Of a stretch of DNA of 6,441 nt, positions 1 to 5,503 are shown in pieces. This DNA comes from Bacteroidia bacterium. Lineage in GTDB: Bacteria; Bacteroidota; Bacteroidia; NS11-12g; UBA9320. The stretch lies in NCBI GenBank assembly GCA_029253325.1, contig JAQWZS010000121.1:1-6441 (forward strand), in the 5' to 3' direction. The stretch's first letter is position 1, and each line of letters begins with the position of its first letter. The notes beneath the pieces were generated by a model. It saw only the letters and a program-made list of their open reading frames with translations. It made no database searches and was not told the DNA's origin. The translations under genes and the position numbers were made by a program.

Positions 1-642
1 ATGGATTCTATCAACAAAAGCCTTAAAAACTTAATGGCTGATACGGATGGCGATGGTGTAGCAGATCATTTTGATAAAGATAATGAAACACCTGAAGGTG
101 TTAAAACATATGGTGACGGAACTTCTGTTGATACAGATGGTGACGGTGTGCCAGATAGCAAGGATAAGGAAGTTTTCTCATTAGTTACTGATGTCGATGC
201 CGATGGTGTAGCTAAAGACGATGATGGAGATGGTATTCCAAATGCATTAGATGAAGAGCCTAATAGTGCGGCAGGTGCTATGGTTGATTCTAAAGGAAAA
301 GCTTTTGAAATTAAAGAATCTTCAGCATACAACTGTGATAATGTTAGTCTTCCTACAATTATGTTTGATAATGGGAGTTCTAAAATTGCACCATCTTCTT
401 ACGGTGTTTTATATACTCTTGCAGAAAAATTAAGAATGTGTCCAAGTTTAAGCATTACTGCTACTGGATATACTAAAAGTAAAAGTGGTGAAAGACTTGC
501 TTGGAAGAGAGCAAATTCGATCATTGATCACTTAGAAGCTAACTATGGTATCGAGAGAAGTAGAGTATCAACAGATTATACTGCTGATTCAGATGTAGAT
601 TATGCTTCAAGAAGAATTGATTTTTCTCAAACAGGAAAATAA
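1..642 (+). CDS. OmpA-family outer membrane protein, C-terminal part (5' end probably outside the window)
   Basis: The visible 213 residues contain Asp-rich thrombospondin-type-3-like calcium-binding repeats (about residues 14-27, 44-57 and 64-87, core DTDGDGV). An OmpA C-terminal-like domain follows (about 118-211), with FDNGSSKI near its start and GYTK...KRANSIIDHLEANYGIERSRV in its core. In Bacteroidota such proteins normally have a signal peptide and an N-terminal beta-barrel before these repeats. Neither is visible, so the ATG at position 1 is probably an internal Met and the gene enters from the left. The family anchors the outer membrane to peptidoglycan through its periplasmic domain. 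The usual GxxD Asp that contacts diaminopimelate is replaced by Lys159, and the following loop is about four residues shorter than in E. coli OmpA, although Arg170 of the RA motif is kept. Two cysteines (112 and 147) could form a disulfide. A terminator follows 24 nt after the stop. Confidence 0.85.
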   Translation: MDSINKSLKNLMADTDGDGVADHFDKDNETPEGVKTYGDGTSVDTDGDGVPDSKDKEVFSLVTDVDADGVAKDDDGDGIPNALDEEPNSAAGAMVDSKGKAFEIKESSAYNCDNVSLPTIMFDNGSSKIAPSSYGVLYTLAEKLRMCPSLSITATGYTKSKSGERLAWKRANSIIDHLEANYGIERSRVSTDYTADSDVDYASRRIDFSQTGK

Positions 643-665
643 TTTAAACAGAAATTTAATATTTT

Positions 666-696
666 AAGGCTCCGATTTATCGGAGCCTTTTTTTTT
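666..696 (+). terminator. Rho-independent terminator of the OmpA-like gene
   Basis: A perfect 9-bp inverted repeat AAGGCTCCG / CGGAGCCTT (666-674 and 681-689) encloses a 6-nt ATTTAT loop whose outer A-T can pair as well. The right arm runs into nine T residues (688-696). It lies 24 nt after the stop of the OmpA-like gene and 20 nt before the next start codon, so it separates the two transcripts. Confidence 0.93.
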
Positions 697-697
697 G

Positions 698-705
698 TAT
701 CATTG
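698..705 (+). promoter_or_regulatory. Candidate -7 box for the small barrel-protein gene (weak)
   Basis: TATCATTG matches five of the six fixed bases of the Bacteroidota -7 consensus TAnnTTTG. It sits directly after the terminator T-run and 10 nt before the ATG at 716. No TTG lies at the usual distance of about 19 nt upstream, where the terminator loop is found. The upstream terminator means the gene needs its own promoter, which is the main argument for this weak match. Confidence 0.35.
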
Positions 706-715
706 TGTAAACAAT

Positions 716-1282
716 ATGAAAAATATTTTAACAACATTATTGCTGTTTATCGGATTATTTGTTTCTGGACAAAATATCAACCAAGTGGACCTAATGCTTG
801 ATTTGAAACAAATTGATGTCCAGTCAAGCTATCAATTGATGTATAAACGACAAATCAATAATGTGATAACACTAAGAGGAGGACTCTCTTTATTTATCGA
901 TACAGATAAAGAAACTAGGAGTGATACACTATCTTTTCAAAGTGGCACAGTGATGTATGATTTGTCAGTGGGTTTCCAAAGAGACCTTAAGTTAGATGGA
1001 TTTGACCATATTAAACTTTTTGTAGGTATGGATGGTTATTGGAATTCGACCTTAAATCAAAAGCCCTATGAGACTTATTATGGATATTACTGGAATGTTG
1101 GTCTCAAGCCTTTGGTAGGCCTATATTATGATCCAATTAAAAATATTCGATTATCGGTAGAGTCAAGAGCTAATTTAAATTTCAATTTTCAACAATATTC
1201 AGCTCCAGGTGAGAATATAGATCAACGGGTAAACTTTAGATCACTCGATCAGCTATCTTTTGGAATAGGGTATCTATTTTAA
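716..1282 (+). CDS. Small secreted, probable outer-membrane beta-barrel protein, function unknown
   Basis: This 188-residue protein has a clear Sec signal peptide: MKN, a hydrophobic stretch ILTTLLLFIGLFV, then SGQ with likely cleavage near residues 18-20. The mature part is rich in alternating polar/hydrophobic strands with aromatics, for example SSYQLMYKRQ, VITLRGGLSLF, TVMYDLSVGFQRDL, IKLFVGMDGYW and IRLSVESRANLNFNF. It ends in QLSFGIGYLF with a terminal Phe, the typical signal read by the BAM machinery. About eight strands can be counted, which suggests a small eight-stranded barrel; this is inference from the pattern, and I do not recognise a named family. The ATG at 716 is chosen over an in-frame TTG at 695 because it starts exactly at the signal peptide and the TTG lies in the terminator T-run. 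The stop overlaps the convergent tpiA stop by 4 nt. Confidence 0.8.
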   Translation: MKNILTTLLLFIGLFVSGQNINQVDLMLDLKQIDVQSSYQLMYKRQINNVITLRGGLSLFIDTDKETRSDTLSFQSGTVMYDLSVGFQRDLKLDGFDHIKLFVGMDGYWNSTLNQKPYETYYGYYWNVGLKPLVGLYYDPIKNIRLSVESRANLNFNFQQYSAPGENIDQRVNFRSLDQLSFGIGYLF

Positions 1283-2028
1283 AAGCTATTTCCTATAGTT
1301 ACAAAGCTTTCTGCATTTAATGCAGCTCCCCCAATTAATCCACCGTCGATATCAGGACAGGTAAATAATTCTTCTGCATTAGCAGGTTTTACACTACCTC
1401 CATATAAGATAGAGATATTATCTGCCACCATATCACCATATTGCTTAGCAATTGTCTTTCTGATGAAGTTGTGTACTTCTTGAGCCTGTTTAGGAGAGGC
1501 TGTTTCTCCTGTGCCAATTGCCCATACAGGTTCATATGCAATAATGCAATTGAGCAATTCCATTTCATTTAATTGAAACAAACCGTGTTCAATTTGATTA
1601 CTGATTGTCCTAAAATGCTCGCCTTCTTGACGTTGTGTTAATGTTTCACCACAACAGTAGATAGGTCTAATCCCATGTTTTATAGCATTAATTACTTTGA
1701 AAGAAAGAGATAAGCTATCTTCCATAAAGTATTCTCGTCGTTCGCTGTGACCCAAAATAACATATTCCACACCAACACTTTTGAGCATACTTGCAGATAT
1801 TTCACCTGTATATGCACCTGCATCATGTTGATGGCAGTTTTGAGCAGCTAGTGCAATATTTGTATGCGACAGCATTTGGTTAAAACTATTAAGATGAATT
1901 GAGGGTGGAGCTATAATTGTTAATGTATCTTTATTTATATCAGAATCTAAGATTTCAGATAACAATTTTTTACCTTGGTTGATATCCAAGTTCATTTTCC
2001 AATTTCCGGCTACAATCTTTTGTCTCAT
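1279..2028 (-). CDS. tpiA: Triosephosphate isomerase
   Basis: TpiA interconverts dihydroxyacetone phosphate and glyceraldehyde 3-phosphate in cytoplasmic glycolysis and gluconeogenesis. The 249 residues match the usual bacterial length and form one complete TIM barrel. All catalytic elements are present: Asn9 and Lys11 in AGNWKMN, His94 in GHSERR, Glu166 in AYEPVWAIGTG with the flexible loop 6 behind it (about 168-178), and the phosphate-binding segments ILYGGSVKPAN (207-217) and GGLIGGAAL (229-237). The start ATG overlaps the stop of the upstream GlmU-like gene as ATGA, so the two share a transcript and tpiA is probably translated by coupling. Its stop shares the bases TTAA with the convergent barrel-protein gene, and I see no convincing terminator at that junction. 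Confidence 0.98.
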   Translation of the reverse strand: MRQKIVAGNWKMNLDINQGKKLLSEILDSDINKDTLTIIAPPSIHLNSFNQMLSHTNIALAAQNCHQHDAGAYTGEISASMLKSVGVEYVILGHSERREYFMEDSLSLSFKVINAIKHGIRPIYCCGETLTQRQEGEHFRTISNQIEHGLFQLNEMELLNCIIAYEPVWAIGTGETASPKQAQEVHNFIRKTIAKQYGDMVADNISILYGGSVKPANAEELFTCPDIDGGLIGGAALNAESFVTIGNSF

Positions 2029-3224
2029 TTTATGCTAGTTTTTTCCCAGAATCTAAATTCTGCAGTATTATTAAAAATAGATGTTAATATCTCTTGTTCT
2101 TCCTCTGTAAGTTCCTCGTTTCGTCGCTCCATTACTTTCTTAGCAGTCTGAAAGGCTTTGTTTGTTTGATATGTTGCAAAACCTGAAGAGCCACCCCATG
2201 TAAATGATGGAATGAAATTTCTAGGGAAATTTCCGCCAAAGATGTTGGCAGAAACTCCAACAACTGTTCCCGTATTAAACATGGTATTTATCCCACATTT
2301 ACTGTGATCTCCCATGATTAAACCACAAAACTGTAAACCTGTATCTAAAAATTGTTGTTTTGAATAATCCCATAATTTAACAGATGCATAGTTATTTTTT
2401 AGATTAGAACTATTAGTGTCTGCTCCAAGATTACACCATTCGCCAATGACAGAATTGCCTATAAAGCCATCATGTCCTTTATTAGTGTTTTTATAAAAAA
2501 CGGAGTTACTTACTTCCCCTCCAACTTTGCATTGGGGCCCAACTGAAGTGTCTCCATATATTTTTGCCCCCATTTTAATAGTTGCATTTTCTCCGAGACC
2601 AAACGGACCTCGAATGATACTTCCTTCCATAACGGTACTATTTTTCCCTAAATAAATAGGTCCATTTTCTGTATTAAATACTACAGCTTCTGCCCGAACA
2701 CCATCTTCAACAAAGATATCTTTACCGATGATTGTATTTGTGGATGATAATTGCTGACTCTTTCTACCTTCGGTAAGACGATCATAGTCAGACTTAATTT
2801 CAGAACTATTTTCAGTAAATATATCATGCGTATGATTTATCATGGAACACGATATTTTCTTATTTGGTTTTGATGATGAATATTGAACTAATTCTTTAAA
2901 ATTATTTATATGTTTACTTGTCTTTAAAGCGATGATAATTTCATTTTGTGTGAGTGATTCTTCATTTGGCAATGCTTTTATTTGATCAATGAGATCAGAG
3001 GATGGTAGTACTCTACCATTTATGTAAACATTTTCATTTTGATAGCACACATCATATTTATTTGCTAAATAATCTTGGGTGATATGAGAGATTTTTTCAG
3101 AAACGTACTTTGACCATTTTTCAGCGATTGTTAATATACCCACCCTTAATTCACCACAAGGTCTTGTGAATGTTAACGGGAGTAAATTTACTCTCTTGTC
3201 ATCGTCAAATAATATGATATTCAT
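2025..3224 (-). CDS. GlmU-like sugar nucleotidyltransferase/acetyltransferase (Bacteroidota type)
   Basis: This 399-residue protein resembles the alternative GlmU-type proteins of Bacteroidota, thought to make UDP-N-acetylglucosamine from glucosamine 1-phosphate for peptidoglycan and other envelope glycans. The N-terminus (1-120) has MNIILFDDDKR and LLPLTFTRPCGELRVGIL..EKW, the family's version of a nucleotidyltransferase site. It lacks the classical GxGTxM..PK signature of E. coli GlmU. From about 160 to 340 runs a left-handed beta-helix of hexapeptide turns (IIGKDIFVEDGV, GPIYLGKNSTV, GSIIRGPFGLGENATI). Conserved blocks follow: GEWCNLGADTNSSNLKN (261-277) and GLIMGDHSKCGINTMFNTGT (301-320), with His307 in the typical acetyltransferase position. 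A charged helix closes the protein (about 360-385). The ATG is the only plausible start; it directly follows the U-tract of the rpmE2 terminator and has no Shine-Dalgarno sequence. The substrate is inferred from the family, not shown. Confidence 0.88.
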   Translation of the reverse strand: MNIILFDDDKRVNLLPLTFTRPCGELRVGILTIAEKWSKYVSEKISHITQDYLANKYDVCYQNENVYINGRVLPSSDLIDQIKALPNEESLTQNEIIIALKTSKHINNFKELVQYSSSKPNKKISCSMINHTHDIFTENSSEIKSDYDRLTEGRKSQQLSSTNTIIGKDIFVEDGVRAEAVVFNTENGPIYLGKNSTVMEGSIIRGPFGLGENATIKMGAKIYGDTSVGPQCKVGGEVSNSVFYKNTNKGHDGFIGNSVIGEWCNLGADTNSSNLKNNYASVKLWDYSKQQFLDTGLQFCGLIMGDHSKCGINTMFNTGTVVGVSANIFGGNFPRNFIPSFTWGGSSGFATYQTNKAFQTAKKVMERRNEELTEEEQEILTSIFNNTAEFRFWEKTSIK

Positions 3225-3255
3225 AAAAAAAGGCTCTCCAAATATAGAAAGCCTT
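3225..3255 (-). terminator. Rho-independent terminator after rpmE2, abutting the next start codon
   Basis: Read on the minus strand, AAGGCTTTC (3255-3247) pairs with GAGAGCCTT (3238-3230), 9 bp with one G-U wobble. The loop is the 8-nt TATATTTG, and seven T residues follow (3231-3225). The stem begins 22 nt past the rpmE2 stop. The last T of the tract directly touches the ATG of the GlmU-like gene at 3224, so termination and translation initiation of the next gene overlap. It may work as a full terminator or allow read-through as an attenuator. Confidence 0.8.
3239..3246 (-). promoter_or_regulatory. Candidate -7 box for the GlmU-like gene and tpiA, inside the terminator loop
   Basis: TATATTTG on the minus strand matches all fixed bases of the Bacteroidota -7 consensus TAnnTTTG and occupies exactly the loop of the rpmE2 terminator, 14 nt before the ATG at 3224. 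No TTG stands about 19 nt upstream, so the -33 element is missing or degenerate. A start of transcription here would leave a leader of roughly 8-10 nt. Support is the match plus the need for a promoter behind a terminator. Confidence 0.4.
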
Positions 3256-3277
3256 GTTGATATTATTGAAGTTATGC

Positions 3278-3529
3278 CTATTTCTTTTTGGCGTAACGCT
3301 TGTTAAACTTGTCAATTCTACCTGCAGTATCCACGAAATTGGTCTTGCCAGTGTAAAATGGATGAGATGAACTAGAGATCTCCAATTTGTAAACAGGATA
3401 CTCGTTTCCATCTTCATAAGTGATGGTTTCTTTGGTCTCAACACAAGATTTTGTTAGAAACTGATATCCGTTAGACATGTCTTTAAACACAACTAATCGA
3501 TAGTTTTCTGGGTGTATTTCGCTTTTCAT
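3278..3529 (-). CDS. rpmE2: 50S ribosomal protein L31, type B
   Basis: This is a bL31 protein of the large ribosomal subunit, at the central protuberance where it helps bridge the two subunits. The 83 residues fit the type B length. Recognisable segments are MKSEIHPENYRLVVFKDMS, GYQFLTKS (about 21-28), the SSSHPFYTGK core (about 53-62) and FVDTAGRIDKFNKRY near the C-terminus. The CxxC zinc ribbon of type A L31 is absent; only one Cys (29) is present, so the protein should be zinc-independent. The gene has a good promoter about 80 nt upstream, a leader with a stem-loop, and its own terminator, so it can be expressed as a single-gene transcript. Read-through into the GlmU-like gene and tpiA is possible. 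Confidence 0.97.
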   Translation of the reverse strand: MKSEIHPENYRLVVFKDMSNGYQFLTKSCVETKETITYEDGNEYPVYKLEISSSSHPFYTGKTNFVDTAGRIDKFNKRYAKKK

Positions 3530-3565
3530 TTTGTTAAAATCTTTATGGTTATGTTTTATATAAAA

Positions 3566-3584
3566 TTAGTTGATTTACAACTAA
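3566..3584 (-). promoter_or_regulatory. Stem-loop in the rpmE2 5' leader
   Basis: TTAGTTG (plus 3566-3572) and CAACTAA (3578-3584) form a perfect 7-bp inverted repeat with a 5-nt loop. In the rpmE2 mRNA it would lie roughly 20-40 nt after the predicted transcript start and about 37 nt before the ATG. No U-tract follows in the minus direction, so it is not a terminator. Autoregulatory ribosomal-protein leaders, including for L31 in other bacteria, make a regulatory role possible, but I recognise no known motif. Confidence 0.4.
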
Positions 3585-3608
3585 ATTCAATTTTTCCTTT
3601 TAAAGGAC

Positions 3609-3630
3609 TGCAAATTTAGTATAATTTGCA
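3609..3630. repeat. Inverted repeat, possible operator, over the rpmE2 promoter
   Basis: TGCAAATT (3609-3616) and AATTTGCA (3623-3630) are perfect inverted arms separated by 6 nt (TAGTAT). The left arm overlaps the rpmE2 -7 box, and the right arm lies in the -7/-33 spacer and next to the start of the divergent LTA-synthase-like gene. The half-site spacing suits a dimeric DNA-binding regulator acting on one or both genes. No regulator is identified. Confidence 0.5.
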
Positions 3631-3640
3631 ATCTATTCAA
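3611..3640 (-). promoter_or_regulatory. rpmE2: rpmE2 promoter (Bacteroidota type)
   Basis: On the minus strand TTG (3640-3638) is followed after exactly 19 nt by TAAATTTG (3618-3611). This agrees with the Bacteroidota sigma-70-type promoter pattern TTG-N19-TAnnTTTG, with all fixed -7 bases present. The start of transcription would fall near 3603-3607, giving a leader of about 75 nt to the ATG at 3529. It is the best promoter match in the window. Confidence 0.72.
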
Positions 3641-5488
3641 GTGGTTTTAAGGATAAAAAATATTGCGAAGTGTTTATCTTTTCTTTTTTGTTTAGTTCTT
3701 CCGTTTTGGATTAGCCGTCTTTGGCTTTTGTGGTCGCACCCAGATTTAACCGTAACGGATTCAATAAATTATATTTTTTATATTTTTAGGTTTGATCTAA
3801 AGTCATTAGCTATTTGGTACTCACCATTGTTTATTTCTTTAGGAGTGGGGCTTTTTATTCAAAAGAAATGGTGGCAGTTCTTAACAAGAACTATCTTTAT
3901 CTTACTTTTTTTATTTGCCTTAGTATTCAACCTAATAGCTGTATTCTATCTACCAACTAGTAAAACGATTGTCGGACGCGAGCTATTTCAGTTATTATCG
4001 GGTCAGAGTTCATTGATAGTTACAGGATACGTAACAGAATATTGGTATGTCATTATCTTAGTACTTGGAATATCTACTTTAGTGCTTAGACTATTTAAGC
4101 GATTGCAATTGACTGTAAACAGAAGGTCCCGTTTTGTTTTGGGTATTTTTACTTTTTTAGCCGTTGGTTTTTTTGCTCGCGGAGGTATAGCATTAAAACC
4201 ACTCAATTTAATGGATGCCTATGCGGAGCTAACTAATGAAGAGGTGACGACTGCAATTACTCCTATCTATATTTTATTAGAGTCTTATGGAAAGCAAGAT
4301 ATTCAATATGAGGCTTATTTTTCGGATGTCCTTCTCAAAGAAGCCCTATACGATGATGAGAAAAGTTATAGTAATTTTCAGTTTGATAAGCCTAATATTT
4401 GCCTTATACTTCTAGAAAGTTTTGGCAAAGAATATACTGGAATCAATCAAAGTAACAGACCAAGCTACACACCATTTTTAGATAGTTTAATGAACCAGTC
4501 GTTAAATTTTACGAATGCTTATGCCAACGGTCTTCGTTCGATAGATGCAGTTGCCTCATGTTTGGCTGGTGTTCCATGTTTGACTAAGCAACCTTTTATC
4601 GGTTCTTTTTACACTCAATCGGATATTAGTACGATACCCAAAGTGATTAAAAAGGGCGGTTATACTACTTCTTTTTTTCATGGTGCAGATGAATTATCAA
4701 TGGGCTTTAAACCCTATTTGCAATCCCAAGATATTGGAAATTATTATGCCAAACAGAATTATCCTAATCGTTCAGATTTTGATGGAACTTGGGGAATTTT
4801 TGATGAGCCGTTTCTAAAGTTTTGTGCAACAACTTTATCCTCACAAAAGCAACCTTGGTTTTCAGGTATTTTCACATTAAGCAGCCATCATCCTTATCGA
4901 GTACCTGAAAAGTATAGTCATTTACCTGAAGGTACTACAGATATTCATCAATCGATAGGGTACACAGATCGTGCTTTGTCTCATTTTTTTAAATCTATTC
5001 AAAAAGAAAGCTGGTTTGAGAATACGATTTTTATAATAACAGCCGATCATTCATCTATTAATGAAACTCCTGCATATCGATCGTATCGAGGTAAATATGC
5101 TGTACCGCTCTTAATCTATGCACCGCAATGGCTGTCTCATCGTGAGGAGAGCAGAATAGCTCAACATATTGATATTTATTCGACTATTAGACATCTTACA
5201 TCGAATGATAGTCATGTGTCTTTTGGCAGTAGCTTACTTGACGATTCACCAACTCAGGGAGTGGCTCATTTTGATGGTAACATATATACATTTACAAATG
5301 ATTCGTTAACTATCGAGTGGAATGGTAATCAACATGTACGCTTATTTAATTATAAACTAGACCCAATGCATCGTTTTGATTTATCAGTTCAAAAGCCAGA
5401 ATCTGTTGAGTTAATGCTTCAAGAATTGAAGATGTACATTCAGAAGTACAACTATAGAATGCTAAATAATAATTTTAAGAACCAGTAA
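3641..5488 (+). CDS. LTA-synthase-family membrane protein (sulfatase/alkaline phosphatase fold)
   Basis: A 615-residue membrane enzyme, numbered from the GTG at 3641. Five hydrophobic segments (about 11-31, 53-73, 80-104, 134-152, 165-185) precede an extracytoplasmic sulfatase-fold domain (about 250-535). Active-site elements match the lipoteichoic acid synthase family: NICLILLESFG with Glu259 as metal ligand, NGLRSID with Ser300 as candidate nucleophile where LtaS has Thr, FHGADELSMGF (346-356), DGTWGIFDE (381-389), SSHHPY with His416/His417, and TADHSS with Asp469/His470 as metal ligands. These enzymes move a phospho-alcohol head group, such as glycerol phosphate, from a lipid to an acceptor. 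Gram-negative Bacteroidota have no classical lipoteichoic acid, so the real substrate is unknown. No in-frame ATG exists before the first membrane segment. GTG 3641 is preferred, TTG 3626 is the alternative, and an in-frame TAG at 3617 closes the frame upstream. The stop lies 15 nt before hisS. Confidence 0.88.
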   Translation: MVLRIKNIAKCLSFLFCLVLPFWISRLWLLWSHPDLTVTDSINYIFYIFRFDLKSLAIWYSPLFISLGVGLFIQKKWWQFLTRTIFILLFLFALVFNLIAVFYLPTSKTIVGRELFQLLSGQSSLIVTGYVTEYWYVIILVLGISTLVLRLFKRLQLTVNRRSRFVLGIFTFLAVGFFARGGIALKPLNLMDAYAELTNEEVTTAITPIYILLESYGKQDIQYEAYFSDVLLKEALYDDEKSYSNFQFDKPNICLILLESFGKEYTGINQSNRPSYTPFLDSLMNQSLNFTNAYANGLRSIDAVASCLAGVPCLTKQPFIGSFYTQSDISTIPKVIKKGGYTTSFFHGADELSMGFKPYLQSQDIGNYYAKQNYPNRSDFDGTWGIFDEPFLKFCATTLSSQKQPWFSGIFTLSSHHPYRVPEKYSHLPEGTTDIHQSIGYTDRALSHFFKSIQKESWFENTIFIITADHSSINETPAYRSYRGKYAVPLLIYAPQWLSHREESRIAQHIDIYSTIRHLTSNDSHVSFGSSLLDDSPTQGVAHFDGNIYTFTNDSLTIEWNGNQHVRLFNYKLDPMHRFDLSVQKPESVELMLQELKMYIQKYNYRMLNNNFKNQ

Positions 5489-5490
5489 TG

Positions 5491-5498
5491 TACCTTTG
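5491..5498 (+). promoter_or_regulatory. hisS: Candidate hisS -7 box, nearly leaderless
   Basis: TACCTTTG matches all fixed bases of TAnnTTTG and begins 3 nt after the stop of the LTA-synthase-like gene. Only 5 nt (TTGTA) separate it from the hisS ATG, so transcription would begin at or within a few bases of the start codon. No TTG stands about 19 nt upstream. Read-through from the upstream gene could also supply hisS. Confidence 0.5.
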
Positions 5499-5503
5499 TT
5501 GTA

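Noticed and set aside
40..270. Repeated DNA motif around gatggtgatggtgta-like units
   Set aside because: These imperfect repeats simply encode the Asp-rich thrombospondin-type-3-like protein repeats and are not a separate DNA element or CRISPR.
66..332. Minus-strand open frame of 88 codons opposite the OmpA-like gene
   Set aside because: Its Ser/Pro-rich product is the mirror of the Asp/Gly repeat codons. It has no start context or domain, and the plus-strand frame is clearly coding.
251..433. Plus-strand 60-codon frame inside the OmpA-like gene
   Set aside because: It lies out of frame within a well-supported coding region and has low-complexity Leu-rich content typical of a frame shadow.
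695..715. In-frame TTG at 695 as start of the barrel-protein gene
   Set aside because: It lies inside the terminator T-run and would add seven residues before a perfect signal peptide that begins with the ATG at 716.
1284..1299. Weak hairpin AGCTAT/ATAGTT at the convergent gene junction
   Set aside because: The stem is about 6 bp with a G-U pair and is mostly A-T. The plus strand lacks a T-run, so it is too weak to call a terminator.
1311..1325. Palindrome CTGCATT-T-AATGCAG near the 3' end of tpiA as a terminator
   Set aside because: It lies within conserved tpiA codons and no T-run follows on either strand.
3205..3444. Minus-strand 79-codon frame overlapping rpmE2 and the GlmU-like gene
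   Set aside because: It runs out of frame through the conserved L31 sequence and the terminator and shows no recognisable features.
3596..3606. Palindrome CCTTT-T-AAAGG near the predicted rpmE2 transcript start
   Set aside because: With a 1-nt centre it cannot form a proper hairpin and is likely by chance in this AT-rich gap.
3551..3619. Short ATG frame of 22 codons in frame with the LTA-synthase-like gene and ending in TAG at 3617
   Set aside because: It lies in the rpmE2 leader/promoter region and has no coding character. A nonsense mutation cannot be fully excluded, but nothing supports it.
4003..4206. Minus-strand 67-codon frame inside the LTA-synthase-like gene
   Set aside because: It is antisense to a membrane segment of a conserved gene, with no promoter or family similarity that I can see.
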